Shown: positions 54,603-64,000, counted from the first letter of the stretch. The stretch: 64,000 bases of DNA from Prauserella endophytica (GCF_005146945.1 NZ_SWMS01000001.1:682001-746000), one strand, 5' to 3'. Numbers and translations: made by a program. Notes: generated by a model not told the origin, from the letters alone.

Positions 54603-55705
54603 TGCACATCGTGCAGCTCGCGAACTTCTACGGCCCCCGCTCCGGCGGGCTGCGGACCGCGCTGCACCATCTGGGCGCGGGCTACGTCGCGAGCGGGCAC
54701 CACGTGACCCTGGTCGTGCCCGGTGCCCGGCACGCCGACGAGACGCTGCCCAACGGCGTGCGCCGCGTCACACTGCCCGCGCCGCGGATCCCCGGCACCG
54801 GCGGGTACCGCGCGGTCGACCCGTACCGCGTTCGGAGCCTGCTCCGCGTGCTGGAGCCCGACCGCCTCGAGGTCTCCGACCGGCTCACGCTGCGCGGCAT
54901 GGGCCGCTGGGCCAGGGACCGGGGCGTGCCAAGCGTCGTGATCTCCCACGAGCGGCTCGACCGGTTGCTGGAGCAGTTCCTGCTGCCCGGCCCGGTGGCC
55001 CGCCGGGCCGCCGATGCGGCGAACCGGCGCATGGCTGCCGGCTACGACAAGGTGGTGTGCACCACGGCGTTCGCGCGCGCCGAGTTCGACCGGATCGGCT
55101 CGCCCAACGTGCAGCGCGTGCCGCTCGGTGTCGACCTGCGAGCGTTCACGCCGACCCTGCGTGACGACGGCTGGCGGCACACGCTCTCCGGCGGCGCCGA
55201 CGCGCTGATCGTGCACTGTGGACGGCTGTCGCCGGAGAAGCACGTCGAGCGCAGCGTCGACACGGTGGCCGAGCTTACCGAGTCCGGGGCGAAGGTCCGG
55301 CTCGTCGTCGCCGGTGACGGGCCGAGGCGCAGGGCGCTGGAGCGCAGGGCCCGCGGGCTGCCGGTGACGTTCCTCGGATTCCTCGCCGACCGCAACGAGG
55401 TCGCCAGGCTGCTCGCGACCGCCGACGTGTCGCTGGCCCCCGGCCCGCACGAGACGTTCGGGCTCGCGGCGCTGGAGGCGCTCGCGTCGGGCACGCCCGT
55501 GGTGGTGTCGGCCTCGTCGGCGCTGCGGGAGATCGTGCGGCCGGGCTGCGGTGCCGCCGTCGCCGACCACGCGCCCGCCTTCGCCACGGCGGTCACTGGC
55601 CTGCTGGACGAGCCGGAGCCCCACCGCAGGGCGGCGGCACGGGCGAGGGCGGAGGAATTCGCGTGGCCGGTCGCGGTGCGGGGGATGCTCTCGGTTCTCG
55701 CCTAG
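54602..55705 (+). CDS. second GT4 glycosyltransferase
   Basis: Glycosyltransferase of 367 residues, GT-B fold, starting [21 protein letters not shown] and with EX7E in HETFGLAALEAL. It is clearly related to its neighbour but diverged; GRLSPEKHVERS marks the donor domain. The acceptor is unknown. Overlap with mgtA (TGATG) suggests that the two act in turn on one glycolipid. I know of no such second gene at this place in mycobacteria. Confidence 0.85.
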   Translation: MHIVQLANFYGPRSGGLRTALHHLGAGYVASGHHVTLVVPGARHADETLPNGVRRVTLPAPRIPGTGGYRAVDPYRVRSLLRVLEPDRLEVSDRLTLRGMGRWARDRGVPSVVISHERLDRLLEQFLLPGPVARRAADAANRRMAAGYDKVVCTTAFARAEFDRIGSPNVQRVPLGVDLRAFTPTLRDDGWRHTLSGGADALIVHCGRLSPEKHVERSVDTVAELTESGAKVRLVVAGDGPRRRALERRARGLPVTFLGFLADRNEVARLLATADVSLAPGPHETFGLAALEALASGTPVVVSASSALREIVRPGCGAAVADHAPAFATAVTGLLDEPEPHRRAAARARAEEFAWPVAVRGMLSVLA

Positions 55706-55708
55706 ACT
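55703..55708 (+). promoter_or_regulatory. -10 box overlapping a stop codon, menG
   Basis: TAGACT begins with the TAG stop of the glycosyltransferase gene and lies 7 nt before the menG ATG. Confidence 0.5.
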
Positions 55709-55715
55709 CGCGGGC

Positions 55716-56432
55716 ATGTCACGAGCGAGCCTGGACAAGGATCCTCGCGAGGTCGCCGCCATGTTCGACGGAGTCGCGGCGGGATACGACCGCGCGAACT
55801 CCGTCATGACGTTCGGCTTCGACCGGCGCTGGCGCATCACCACGGCCAGAGTGCTGGAGGCGCGGCGCGGGGAGGCGGTGCTCGACCTCGCGGCCGGCAC
55901 CGGGGTTTCGACCAAGGAGTACTCGCGGGGAGGCGCCTACTGCGTCGCCGCGGACTTCTCGCTGGAGATGCTGCGCAACGGCAGGCAGCGCGGTGTGCCG
56001 ATGGTCGCCGCCGACGCCCTGCGCCTGCCGTTCGCCGACGAGAGCTTCGACGCGGCGACGATCTCCTTCGGCATCCGCAACTTCGTGGACACCAAGGCGG
56101 CGCTCACCGAGATCGCCCGCGTGGTCAAGCCGGGTGGGCGGCTGGTGATCTGTGAGGTGTCCACGCCCACGTTCCCGCCGATCCGGTTCCTCTACCGCAA
56201 GGTGATCCTGCGCGCGATGACGTGGCTCGGCAGGCGCGCATCGTCCAATCCGGACGCCTACGGCTACCTGGCCGAGTCGATGCTCACCTGGCCCGACCAG
56301 CGCGCGCTCGGCGAGATCATCGCCTCGGCGGGCTGGACGAAGGTGGAGTGGCTCAACCTAACCTTCGGTGTCGTGGCCATCCACCGTGCTCGCAAGCCCG
56401 CCGCGGACTCCTCCGTAAACTCGGACGCATGA
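55716..56432 (+). CDS. menG: demethylmenaquinone methyltransferase
   Basis: SAM-dependent C-methyltransferase (UbiE/MenG family) of 238 residues that makes menaquinone from demethylmenaquinone. Motif I is LDLAAGTGVSTKEYS; the family signatures FDGVAAGYDRANSVMTFG and ISFGIRNFVD are intact. The ATG at 55716 is 10 nt behind the glycosyltransferase stop with a -10 box overlapping that stop. It overlaps menJ by 4 nt. Confidence 0.94.
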   Translation: MSRASLDKDPREVAAMFDGVAAGYDRANSVMTFGFDRRWRITTARVLEARRGEAVLDLAAGTGVSTKEYSRGGAYCVAADFSLEMLRNGRQRGVPMVAADALRLPFADESFDAATISFGIRNFVDTKAALTEIARVVKPGGRLVICEVSTPTFPPIRFLYRKVILRAMTWLGRRASSNPDAYGYLAESMLTWPDQRALGEIIASAGWTKVEWLNLTFGVVAIHRARKPAADSSVNSDA

Positions 56433-57697
56433 ACAACGATGCCGAGGTCATCGTCGTCGGTGCGGGTCCGGCCGGCTCCACGGTGGCCACGTACCTCGCC
56501 CGCGCCGGTGTGGACGTGTTGCTGCTGGAGAAGACCACGTTCCCGCGCGAGAAGGTGTGTGGCGACGGCCTCACCCCGCGCGGCGTGAAGCAGCTGATCG
56601 ACCTCGGCATCGACACGAGCCGGGAAGCGGGCTGGGTGCACAGCAGGGGCCTGCGCATCCTCACCGGCGACCTGACGCTCGAGCTGGACTGGCCGGACCT
56701 GACGAGCTATCCGCCCTACGGCGTGGCGCGGACCCGGCACGACTTCGACGACCTCCTCGCGAAGACGGCAGTCAAGGCCGGTGCGCGGCTGTACGAGCGC
56801 ACCACCGTCACGGGCGCGATCACCAACGCGGCCGGCCGTGTGGTCGGCGTGGAAGCCAAGGTGGGCCCCGAGAAGACGCCGGTCAGCTACCGCGCGCCGC
56901 TGGTGCTCGCGTGCGACGGTGTCTCGGCACGGCTCGCGCTCTCGGTGTGTATCGACAAGGACGAGAAGCGGCCGATGGGGGTGGCCGTACGCCGCTACTA
57001 CAAGAGCCCGCGCCACGAAGATCCCTACATCGAGGGTCACCTGGAGCTGTGGGACCGCAGCGATCCCCGCCGGCCCAAGCTGCTGCCCGGGTACGGCTGG
57101 GCTTTCCCCCTCGGCGACGGCACCGTGAACGTCGGGCTGGGCATGCTCTCGACGTCGGCGTCGTTCCGCAACACCGACTACCGCGCGCTGTTGCGGTCGT
57201 GGCTCGACTCGACGCCGGAGGAATGGGGCTACCGCGAGGAGAACGCGGTCGGCAAGATCGGCGGCGCCGGCCTGCCGATGGGCTTCAACCGCACGCCGCA
57301 CTACCGCGACGGGCTGCTGCTGCTCGGCGACGCGGGCGGCATGGTGAGCCCGTTCAACGGCGAGGGCATCTCCGCGGCGATGGAGTCGGCGCAGCTGGCC
57401 GCCGAGCACGTGGTGCAGGCGCTGGCCCGGCCGGAGGGGCCCTCGCGTGAGCGTGCGCTGAGCGGCTACCCGCGCGCGCTGGCCGATCTCATGGGCGGCT
57501 ACTACCGGCTCGGCAACGTCTTCGCCAAGGCCATCGGCAAGCCGAAGGTGATGCGCGCGGCGACGAAGTACGGCCTGCGCGTCAACCCGCTGATCCCGCT
57601 CGTCTACAAGGGGCTCTCCGGCTGCTACGACGCGAAGGGCGGCGACGGCGTCGACCGGCTCATCTCCCTGCTCGCGCGCGTCACGCCCAGCGCCTGA
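56429..57697 (+). CDS. menJ: menaquinone reductase MenJ (geranylgeranyl reductase family)
   Basis: FAD enzyme of 422 residues that saturates an isoprene unit of the menaquinone tail, giving the MK-9(II-H2)-type quinones of actinobacteria. The N-terminal dinucleotide motif is VIVVGAGPAGST, FPREKVCGDGLTPRG is the family signature, and GDAGGMVSPFNGEGI binds FAD. Assignment to MenJ (Rv0561c) rather than a lipid-GG reductase is based on coupling to menG. Confidence 0.88.
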   Translation: MNNDAEVIVVGAGPAGSTVATYLARAGVDVLLLEKTTFPREKVCGDGLTPRGVKQLIDLGIDTSREAGWVHSRGLRILTGDLTLELDWPDLTSYPPYGVARTRHDFDDLLAKTAVKAGARLYERTTVTGAITNAAGRVVGVEAKVGPEKTPVSYRAPLVLACDGVSARLALSVCIDKDEKRPMGVAVRRYYKSPRHEDPYIEGHLELWDRSDPRRPKLLPGYGWAFPLGDGTVNVGLGMLSTSASFRNTDYRALLRSWLDSTPEEWGYREENAVGKIGGAGLPMGFNRTPHYRDGLLLLGDAGGMVSPFNGEGISAAMESAQLAAEHVVQALARPEGPSRERALSGYPRALADLMGGYYRLGNVFAKAIGKPKVMRAATKYGLRVNPLIPLVYKGLSGCYDAKGGDGVDRLISLLARVTPSA

Positions 57698-57850
57698 CGG
57701 GCACGTGGGATAGCTCACAGTACGCCTGTACTTTGTGCTGTGCGCACGGCGCCGTTCGTCGCTTTTGCGCAGGTGACCGGGGTTCACGTGGCACTGCGTG
57801 TGCACTCTGTGGCACAGCAAGTTAGGTAACCCTTATAGCACGGGCACTAG

Positions 57851-57879
57851 CGACAAGCATGTGAGTCGAGTCCTACACT
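57851..57879 (+). promoter_or_regulatory. predicted nuo operon promoter
   Basis: CGACAA (57851-57856) and TACACT (57874-57879) with a 17-nt spacer. The predicted transcription start is near 57886, directly before the first Rex operator. Confidence 0.45.
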
Positions 57880-57890
57880 GCCCCCATGCT

Positions 57891-57908
57891 TTGTGAACGG
57901 CTTCACAA
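57891..57908. promoter_or_regulatory. Rex operator 1 upstream of nuoA
   Basis: TTGTGAAC-GG-CTTCACAA, an 18-bp site that matches the known Rex operator TTGTGAANNNNTTCACAA in full. It lies just downstream of the predicted promoter, where bound Rex would block transcription at a low NADH/NAD+ ratio. Confidence 0.85.
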
Positions 57909-57922
57909 CTTCGACGAGAAGC

Positions 57923-57940
57923 TTGTGAACTATTTCACAA
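57923..57940. promoter_or_regulatory. Rex operator 2 upstream of nuoA
   Basis: TTGTGAAC-TA-TTTCACAA, a second full-consensus site. Its centre is 32 bp from operator 1, about three helical turns, so both would face the same side of the DNA. Confidence 0.85.
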
Positions 57941-58099
57941 GCACCCTTGTGCTCTCGGGCGGAGACAGGGGTGGTTGACCACACGGGGTAAGGGTGGCCT
58001 AACCCTCAGCGGTGTGACTCAGGTCCCTTAGGGTGCCGCCCAGAAGTCGCACAGAAACACACGTCCGTAACGCAGCGGCGCGGAAAGGATGGTGCCGCA

Positions 58100-58522
58100 G
58101 TGAACTCATCGGTTGCCTCGGCAGGGATGGTGCTGGCACAGGGCGGTGCGGAGGCCGGCATCGGTGTCTACCTGCCGCTGGTGCTGATCTTCGTACTGGC
58201 GCTGGCCTTCGCCGTGTTCTCCGTGCTGCTGGGCCCGCTGGTCGGGCCGAGCCGCTACAACAAGGCCAAGCTCTCGGCCTACGAGTGCGGCATCGAACCG
58301 TCGCCGCAGCCGCTGGTCGGCGCGGGCCGCATGCCCGTCGCCTACTACGTGACGGCGATGCTGTTCATCCTCTTCGACATCGAGATGGTGTTCCTGTTCC
58401 CCTACGCGGTCTCGGCCGACGCGCTCGGGCTGTGGGGCGTCGCGGCGGCCACCCTCTTCATCGCAACCTTCTTCATCGCCGACGCCTACGTATGGCGGCG
58501 CGGCGGGCTGGATTGGAACTGA
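58100..58522 (+). CDS. nuoA: NADH-quinone oxidoreductase subunit A
   Basis: Membrane subunit of proton-pumping Complex I, 140 residues with three helices. The conserved loop [17 protein letters not shown] lies between helices 1 and 2, and [12 protein letters not shown] in helix 2 carries the conserved acidic residues. GGAAAGGA lies upstream of the GTG. It opens the nuo operon, here headed by two Rex operators. Confidence 0.95.
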   Translation: MNSSVASAGMVLAQGGAEAGIGVYLPLVLIFVLALAFAVFSVLLGPLVGPSRYNKAKLSAYECGIEPSPQPLVGAGRMPVAYYVTAMLFILFDIEMVFLFPYAVSADALGLWGVAAATLFIATFFIADAYVWRRGGLDWN

Positions 58523-58527
58523 CGGCT

Positions 58528-59076
58528 ATGGGTCTCGAAGAGAAGCTCCCCAACGGCATCCTGCTGGCCAAGCTCGAGGGCGTGGTGAACTGGGCTCGCA
58601 AGAACTCGTTGTGGCCCGCGACGTTCGGACTCGCCTGCTGCGCCATCGAGATGATGACCACCGGCGGATCCCGCTACGACATCGCGCGGTTCGGCATGGA
58701 ACGCTTCAGCGCCACACCGCGCCAGGCCGACCTGATGATCGTCGCGGGCCGGGTGACCCAGAAGATGGCCCCGGTCCTGCGCCAGATCTACGACCAGATG
58801 GCCGAGCCGCGCTGGGTGCTGGCGATGGGCGTGTGCGCCTCCTCCGGCGGCATGTTCAACAACTACGCCGTGGTGCAGGGCGTCGACCACATCGTCCCGG
58901 TGGACATGTACCTGCCGGGCTGCCCGCCCCGGCCCGAGATGTTGCTCGACGCGATCCTCAAGCTGCACGCCAAGATCCAGGACGAGCCGATGGGCCCGCG
59001 CCGTGCCGCGGCCAGGGCCGCCAGCGGCGAGCAGACCGCGATCGTGCCCTCGTCGATCAAGTTCGCGAAGAAGTGA
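58528..59076 (+). CDS. nuoB: NADH-quinone oxidoreductase subunit B
   Basis: Peripheral subunit holding the N2 4Fe-4S cluster that passes electrons to quinone; 182 residues. Cysteine ligands lie in GLACCAIEM (tandem pair), [10 protein letters not shown] and [14 protein letters not shown] 58528 is chosen because [13 protein letters not shown] is the common start. It is 5 nt behind nuoA. Confidence 0.96.
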   Translation: MGLEEKLPNGILLAKLEGVVNWARKNSLWPATFGLACCAIEMMTTGGSRYDIARFGMERFSATPRQADLMIVAGRVTQKMAPVLRQIYDQMAEPRWVLAMGVCASSGGMFNNYAVVQGVDHIVPVDMYLPGCPPRPEMLLDAILKLHAKIQDEPMGPRRAAARAASGEQTAIVPSSIKFAKK

Positions 59077-59843
59077 TCCCAGTGCCTGAAGAGAAGCCAG
59101 AGACCGGAGCCGAACAGTCGAGCGCCGAGCGGCCGGAGAGTGGGCTCGAGCCGCGCGGATCCGAACCCGCCCGGCCTGCCGAGCCGGTGGTCGCGGGCCG
59201 GGAGCGCAAGGGGATGTTCGGCGTCTCCGGCACGGGCGACACCTCCGGCTACGGCGGCCTGCGGCTGCCCGCGTACTCACCGCCACCGGCCGAACGGCCC
59301 TACGGGGGTTGGTTCGACGACTTCGCCGACGAGTTCTACGCGGCGCTGGCCGACAACGGCATCCCCGCCGAGGCGATCCTGCAGGTGACCGTCGACCGCG
59401 GCGAGATCACCTTCTACGTCGCCCGCGAGCACCTGGTCGCCATCTGCCGCACGCTGCGCGACGACGCCGGCCTGCGGTTCGAGCTGTGCAGCTCGGTGTC
59501 CGGTGTGGACTACGGCGTCGACGTGCCGCAGCGCCTGCACTCGGTGTACCACCTGACGTCGATGACCTACCGGCGCCGGATCCGCCTCGAGGTGACGCTG
59601 GACGTCGAGGATCCGCATGTGCCGTCCATTGTGGACGTCTACCCGACGGCCGACTGGCACGAGCGCGAGACCTACGACATGTTCGGGATCGTCTACGACG
59701 GGCACCCCGCGCTCACCCGCATCCTCATGCCGGACGACTGGGACGGGCACCCGCAGCGCAAGGACTACCCGCTCGGCGGGATCCCGGTGGAGTACAAGGG
59801 CGCGGAGATCCCGCCGCCCGACACGCGGAGGTCGTACTCATGA
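59073..59843 (+). CDS. nuoC: NADH-quinone oxidoreductase subunit C
   Basis: Peripheral subunit of 256 residues, separate from NuoD (not fused). The 30-kDa domain with [17 protein letters not shown] and [20 protein letters not shown]-like C-terminus is complete. The first 75 residues are a polar extension with [15 protein letters not shown], common in actinobacteria. GTG 59073 overlaps the nuoB stop; GTG 59082 (MPEEKPE) is an alternative start. Confidence 0.93.
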   Translation: MIPVPEEKPETGAEQSSAERPESGLEPRGSEPARPAEPVVAGRERKGMFGVSGTGDTSGYGGLRLPAYSPPPAERPYGGWFDDFADEFYAALADNGIPAEAILQVTVDRGEITFYVAREHLVAICRTLRDDAGLRFELCSSVSGVDYGVDVPQRLHSVYHLTSMTYRRRIRLEVTLDVEDPHVPSIVDVYPTADWHERETYDMFGIVYDGHPALTRILMPDDWDGHPQRKDYPLGGIPVEYKGAEIPPPDTRRSYS

Positions 59844-59877
59844 CACGGCCGAAGCACTCTTTCCCGCTGGAGGCGCA

Positions 59878-61251
59878 ATGACAACGAGCGATCGTCTCGC
59901 CGACGCGACGACCGGCACCGACACCACACCCGAAGGTGCCGACAGCGTCGGCTACGCCGCACACCGCGAGACCACCGAGGGCCGCGTCTACACGGTCAGT
60001 GGTGGCGACTGGGACGACGTCCTCTCCGACGCCGCGCACGACGAGCGCATGGTCATCAACATGGGCCCGCAGCACCCGTCGACCCACGGAGTGCTGAGGC
60101 TCGTGCTGGAGATGGAGGGCGAGACCGTCACCCAGCTCCGCTCGGTGATCGGCTACCTGCACACCGGCATCGAGAAGAACTGCGAGTACCGGACGTGGAC
60201 CCAGGGCGTCACGTTCGTGACGCGCATGGACTACCTCGCGCCGCTGTCCAACGAGATGGGCTACTGCCTCGCCGTCGAGAAGCTGCTCGGCATCGAGGCG
60301 CCTCGCCGCGCGCAGCTGCTGCGCGTGCTGCTGCTGGAGCTCAACCGCATCGGCTCGCACCTCGTCTACATCGCCACCGGCGGCATGGAGCTCGGCGCCA
60401 CCACGGCGATGACGCTCGGCTTCCGCGAGCGCGAGGAGGTGCTGCACCTGCTGGAGCACCTGACCGGCCTGCGCATGAACCACGCGTTCATCCGGCCCGG
60501 CGGGCTCGCGCAGGACATGCCGGAGGACTTCCACGAGGCCGTCACCGAGTTCTGCAAGGTGATGGACGAGCGGCTTCCGCTCTACGACAAGCTCTTCACC
60601 GGCCAGCCGATCTGGCGCAACCGGCTCAAGGGCGTCGGCTACCTGCCCGTCGACGCGTGTCTCGCGCTCGGCGTCACCGGCCCGGTGCTGCGCTCCGCCG
60701 GCCTGCCGTGGGACCTGCGCAAGGTGGAGCCGTACTCCTGCTACGACGAGTTCGAGTTCGACGTGCCGACCTCGAACGACGCCGACTGCTGGGCGCGCTA
60801 CCTGATCCGCGTCGAGGAGATGCACCAGTCGCTGCGGATCGTCCGGCAGGTGCTGAAGAAGCTCGAACCGGGTCCGGTGATGGTGGAGGACAAGAAGATC
60901 GCGTGGCCCGCCCAGCTGTCGATCTCCAGCGACGGCATGGGCAACTCGCTCGAGCACGTCCGCAAGATCATGGGTCAGTCGATGGAGTCGCTGATCCACC
61001 ACTTCAAACTCGTGACCGAGGGCTTCCACGTCCCGCCGGGCCAGGTGTACGTGCCGGTGGAATCGCCGCGCGGGGAGCTCGGCTACCACCTCGTTTCCGA
61101 CGGCGGCACCCGGCCGCTGCGCGTCCACGTGCGCGAGCCGAGTTTCGTGAACCTGCAGTCGATGCCGGCGATGTCGGAGGGCGGCCTCGTCGCCGACGTG
61201 ATCGCCGCGATCGCCTCGATCGACCCGGTGATGGGGGGAGTGGACCGATGA
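59878..61251 (+). CDS. nuoD: NADH-quinone oxidoreductase subunit D
   Basis: 49-kDa subunit, 457 residues, forming the quinone site with NuoB. Signatures are [42 protein letters not shown] and the C-terminal [24 protein letters not shown] with its metal-site-like Asp. GGAGG lies about 5 nt before the ATG. A meaningless 13-codon frame lies just upstream. Confidence 0.96.
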   Translation: MTTSDRLADATTGTDTTPEGADSVGYAAHRETTEGRVYTVSGGDWDDVLSDAAHDERMVINMGPQHPSTHGVLRLVLEMEGETVTQLRSVIGYLHTGIEKNCEYRTWTQGVTFVTRMDYLAPLSNEMGYCLAVEKLLGIEAPRRAQLLRVLLLELNRIGSHLVYIATGGMELGATTAMTLGFREREEVLHLLEHLTGLRMNHAFIRPGGLAQDMPEDFHEAVTEFCKVMDERLPLYDKLFTGQPIWRNRLKGVGYLPVDACLALGVTGPVLRSAGLPWDLRKVEPYSCYDEFEFDVPTSNDADCWARYLIRVEEMHQSLRIVRQVLKKLEPGPVMVEDKKIAWPAQLSISSDGMGNSLEHVRKIMGQSMESLIHHFKLVTEGFHVPPGQVYVPVESPRGELGYHLVSDGGTRPLRVHVREPSFVNLQSMPAMSEGGLVADVIAAIASIDPVMGGVDR

Positions 61252-62108
61252 CCACGCCGTCGGAGACGCCGCGGCCGGGCAAGGAGCCCGCCAAGCAGAC
61301 CTTCGCCGCCGCGGGCGAGGACGTCGACGTCGTCGCGATCTCGCCCGTCCGCGAGGAGGGCATGCTGGCCGACGACGCGCTGGCCGACCCGTTCGGCCCC
61401 GACATCGAGGCCAAGGCAAAGGAGCTGGCCGCCCGCTACCCGCAGTCGCGTTCGGCGCTGCTGCCGATGCTGCACCTGGTGCAGTCGGTGCAGGGCTACG
61501 TGAGCCAGGAGGGCATCGCCTTCTGCGCCCACCAGCTCGACCTCTCCGAGGCCGAGGTCAGCGCGGTGGCCACGTTCTACACGATGTACAAGCGCAAGCC
61601 CTGCGGCGAGCACCTGGTGAGCGTGTGCACCAACACGCTGTGCGCCGCGCTCGGCGGCGACGCGATCTACAAGCGGCTCCAGGAACACCTCGGCGAGGAC
61701 GGGAAACCGCTCGGGCACGAGGAGACCGCGGGCACGCCTGGCGAGCCGGGTTCGGTCACCATCGAGCACGCCGAGTGCCTCGCCGCGTGCGACCTCGGCC
61801 CGGTGCTGCAGGTCAACTACGAGTACTACGACAACCAGACGCCCGAGAAGGCGGTGGAGCTCGTGGACGCCTTGCGGCGCGGGGACAAGCCCGCCCCTTC
61901 GCGCGGCGCCCCGCTGTCGGACTTCAGGTCGGTGGAGCTCCAGCTCGCCGGGTTCTTCCCCGAGGACGACGAGGCGTTCCGCATCGACGTGGACGGCCCC
62001 TCGCAGGCCGTCGAGACGCTGCGGGGGGCGCAGCTGGCCGCGGAGCGCGGCTGGACGGCGCCAGCGATGTCCGATGACGTACCCCTGCCGGAGGTGGAGG
62101 CGAAATGA
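61248..62108 (+). CDS. nuoE: NADH-quinone oxidoreductase subunit E
   Basis: 24-kDa thioredoxin-fold subunit with a 2Fe-2S cluster; 286 residues, clearly longer than the roughly 165 of E. coli. Cluster ligands are in [13 protein letters not shown] (Cys-x4-Cys) and [11 protein letters not shown] (Cys-x3-Cys). There is an N-terminal extension of about 55 residues and a C-terminal one of about 60. ATG overlaps the nuoD stop. Confidence 0.94.
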   Translation: MTTPSETPRPGKEPAKQTFAAAGEDVDVVAISPVREEGMLADDALADPFGPDIEAKAKELAARYPQSRSALLPMLHLVQSVQGYVSQEGIAFCAHQLDLSEAEVSAVATFYTMYKRKPCGEHLVSVCTNTLCAALGGDAIYKRLQEHLGEDGKPLGHEETAGTPGEPGSVTIEHAECLAACDLGPVLQVNYEYYDNQTPEKAVELVDALRRGDKPAPSRGAPLSDFRSVELQLAGFFPEDDEAFRIDVDGPSQAVETLRGAQLAAERGWTAPAMSDDVPLPEVEAK

Positions 62109-63388
62109 CGGCCGATCCCGTTACCCCGGTACTCACCAAGAGGTGGCTGTCGCCGCAGTCGTGGCGGCTGTCGACCTACGAGAAGCTCGAGGGCTACACG
62201 GCGCTGCGCAAGGCGCTGAAGGGCACGCCGGAGCAGCTCGTGCAGCTGGTGAAGGACTCGGGCCTGCGCGGTCGCGGCGGTGCCGGGTTCCCCGCGGGCG
62301 TCAAGTGGTCGTTCATGCCGCCCAACGAGGACAAGCCGCACTACCTCGTCATCAACGCCGACGAGGGCGAGCCGGGAACCTGCAAGGACATCCCGCTGAT
62401 GATGGCCGACCCGCATTCGCTCATCGAGGGGTGCGTCATCGCCTCGTACGCGATGCGCTCGCACCACTGCTTCATTTACGTGCGCGGTGAGGCACTGCAC
62501 TGCATCCGCAGGCTCAACGCCGCCGTGCGCGAGGCGAAGGCGGCGGGCTACCTCGGCACCGACATCCTGGGCTCCGGTTTCGACCTGGAGATCACCGTCC
62601 ACGCGGGAGCGGGCGCCTACATCTGTGGCGAGGAGACGGCGCTGCTCGACTCGCTCGAGGGCCGTCGCGGCCAGCCGCGGCTCAAGCCGCCGTTCCCCGC
62701 CGCGGCGGGCCTTTACGCCGCGCCGACGACGGTGAACAACGTCGAGACGATCGCGAGCGTGCCCTACATCGTCAACGGCGGTGCCGACTGGTTCCGCCAG
62801 ATGGGCAGCGAGAAGTCGCCGGGGCCGAAGATCTTCTCGATCTCCGGCCACGTCGAGCGGCCAGGTCAGTACGAGGCCCCGCTGGGCACCACGCTGCGGG
62901 AGCTGCTGGAGCTGTGCGGGGGCATGAAGGACGGCATCCCGCTCAAGTTCTGGACGCCGGGTGGTTCGTCGACGCCGCTGTTCACCGCCGAGCACCTGGA
63001 CGTGCCGCTCGACTTCGAGGGCGCCGCCGAGGCGGGGTCGATGCTCGGCACCACCGCGGTGCAGGTCTTCAACGAGACCGTCTCCGTGCCGTGGGCCGTG
63101 ATGAAGTGGACGCAGTTCTACGAGCACGAGTCGTGCGGCAAGTGCACCCCGTGCCGCGAGGGCACGTACTGGCTCGCGCAGATCCTGGAGCGCATGGTCT
63201 CCGGTCACGGCACCGAGGAGGACATCGACACCCTCCTCGACGTCTGCGACAACATCCTCGGCCGCTCGTTCTGCGCACTCGGTGACGGCGCGGTCAGCCC
63301 GATCACCAGCGGCATCAAGTACTTCCGGGACGAGTTCCTGGCGCTGTGTGAGAGCAACAGGCGTGAGCTGGTGGGAGCGCAAGCATGA
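62105..63388 (+). CDS. nuoF: NADH-quinone oxidoreductase subunit F
   Basis: 51-kDa NADH-binding subunit with FMN and cluster N3; 427 residues. The NADH/FMN loops are [16 protein letters not shown] and [25 protein letters not shown] is conserved. 4Fe-4S ligands are in [15 protein letters not shown] with the fourth cysteine in [15 protein letters not shown] overlaps at both ends couple it to nuoE and nuoG. Confidence 0.96.
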   Translation: MTADPVTPVLTKRWLSPQSWRLSTYEKLEGYTALRKALKGTPEQLVQLVKDSGLRGRGGAGFPAGVKWSFMPPNEDKPHYLVINADEGEPGTCKDIPLMMADPHSLIEGCVIASYAMRSHHCFIYVRGEALHCIRRLNAAVREAKAAGYLGTDILGSGFDLEITVHAGAGAYICGEETALLDSLEGRRGQPRLKPPFPAAAGLYAAPTTVNNVETIASVPYIVNGGADWFRQMGSEKSPGPKIFSISGHVERPGQYEAPLGTTLRELLELCGGMKDGIPLKFWTPGGSSTPLFTAEHLDVPLDFEGAAEAGSMLGTTAVQVFNETVSVPWAVMKWTQFYEHESCGKCTPCREGTYWLAQILERMVSGHGTEEDIDTLLDVCDNILGRSFCALGDGAVSPITSGIKYFRDEFLALCESNRRELVGAQA

Positions 63389-64000
63389 CGATGGCACCAA
63401 GCCACAAGGACGAGGTGACTGAAACCCCGCCGGGTTACGTCAAGCTGACGATCGACGGGGAAGAGGTCATCGCCCCCAAGGGCGAGCTGATCATCCGCAC
63501 CGCCGAGCGGCTCGGCACCGTCATCCCGCGGTTCTGCGACCACCCGCTGCTCGACCCGGCCGGCGCGTGCCGCCAGTGCCTCGTCGAGGTGGAGATGGGC
63601 GGCAGGCCGATGCCGAAGCCGCAGGCGTCGTGCACGATGACGGTCGCCGACGGCATGGTGGTCAAGACGCAGCGCACCTCGCCCGTCGCCGACAAGGCGC
63701 AGCAGGGCGTGATGGAGCTGCTGCTGATCAACCACCCGCTGGACTGCCCGATCTGCGACAAGGGCGGCGAGTGCCCGCTGCAGAACCAGGCGATGGCGCA
63801 CGGGCGGCCGGATTCGCGGTTCCGGGACAAGAAGCGCACGTTCCCCAAGCCGCTGCCGATCTCGACGCAGGTGCTGCTCGACCGCGAGCGGTGCGTGCTG
63901 TGCCAGCGCTGCACGAGGTTCTCCGCGCAGATCGCGGGCGACCCGTTCATCGAGCTGCTCGAACGCGGGGTGCACCAGCAGATCGGCACCGCGGAGACGG
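63385..64000 (+). CDS. nuoG: NADH-quinone oxidoreductase subunit G (partial, 3' end outside window)
   Basis: First 205 codons of the 75-kDa iron-sulfur subunit. A 2Fe-2S ferredoxin domain (about 20-95) has the ligands in [17 protein letters not shown] and ASCTM. The next region carries [13 protein letters not shown] (His/Cys cluster domain) and the start of the 4Fe-4S ligands [12 protein letters not shown]. The frame is open to the window end. The start is ATG 63385, overlapping nuoF; ATG 63391 is possible. Confidence 0.95.
   Translation, partial: MTMAPSHKDEVTETPPGYVKLTIDGEEVIAPKGELIIRTAERLGTVIPRFCDHPLLDPAGACRQCLVEVEMGGRPMPKPQASCTMTVADGMVVKTQRTSPVADKAQQGVMELLLINHPLDCPICDKGGECPLQNQAMAHGRPDSRFRDKKRTFPKPLPISTQVLLDRERCVLCQRCTRFSAQIAGDPFIELLERGVHQQIGTAET

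Larger units (their letters stand above)
57698..58099. other. regulatory region between menJ and nuoA
   Basis: A 402-nt gap without a gene. It begins with a short inverted repeat (AGTAC-GCCT-GTACT, 57719-57732) that may be an operator or weak terminator. A predicted promoter lies at 57851-57879, two Rex operators follow at 57891 and 57923, and about 150 nt of leader without further clear motif run to nuoA. Confidence 0.7.

Overview
The window is a gene-dense, very GC-rich chromosomal segment from an actinobacterium, most likely a member of the Pseudonocardiales (Amycolatopsis/Saccharomonospora-like). This rests on the strong GC bias at third codon positions, frequent GTG starts, many 1- or 4-base gene overlaps, mycothiol (MshA) and menaquinone genes, and a gene order that largely follows the mycobacterial stretch from murB through senX3-regX3, proC, bS22, the hem genes, cytochrome c assembly and the men genes. 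I see no rRNA, tRNA, prophage, insertion sequence or CRISPR array. It reads as conserved core chromosome rather than an accessory island.

Region by region. 1-4.8 kb: the end of murB, an SDR, an exported L,D-transpeptidase, an alpha/beta hydrolase, mshA and a YbjN-family gene. 4.8-5.5 kb: a non-coding gap with a 59-bp tandem repeat. 5.5-17.3 kb: gpmA, the SenX3-RegX3 phosphate-type two-component system, a Ppx/GppA phosphatase, a proline-rich membrane protein, a TIM-barrel isomerase, proline dehydrogenase, a hotdog thioesterase, proC, an excisionase-fold DNA-binding protein, the 33-residue ribosomal protein bS22, an SDR epimerase and an acyltransferase. 17.3-24 kb: a HAD phosphatase, a BldN-type ECF sigma factor with its RsbN-like membrane anti-sigma, an AMP-forming ligase, a glutaredoxin and a membrane molybdopterin oxidoreductase. 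24-35.3 kb: rex-hemA-hemC-hemD, then hemB, three small membrane proteins, hemL and a histidine phosphatase, interrupted by an M20 peptidase and a nucleoside hydrolase. 35.3-40.5 kb: System II cytochrome c maturation (TlpA-like, CcdA, ResB, CcsA). 40.5-44.3 kb: a ParA/MinD-like ATPase, bldC, an Lrp regulator and a cysteine-synthase-like enzyme. 44.3-57.7 kb: menA, menE, menB, menD, menG and menJ, interleaved with a secreted SH3 protein, an M1 peptidase, an IMPase-family phosphatase and two GT4 glycosyltransferases. 58.1-64 kb: the start of the nuo operon (nuoA-F and part of nuoG).

The genes form a coherent respiratory and redox block: heme, cytochrome c, menaquinone and Complex I. The regulatory DNA agrees. 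The NADH/NAD+ sensor Rex is encoded here. A Rex-operator-like site overlaps its own promoter, and two full-consensus Rex operators lie just downstream of a predicted nuo promoter.

Two patterns cut across the window. Seven copies of a palindrome with an AAGGCCACC/GGTGGCCTT core lie directly behind gene ends. At least fourteen genes have a TANNNT box 6-8 nt before the start codon, the signature of leaderless transcripts; in four of them the box overlaps the stop codon of the preceding gene.
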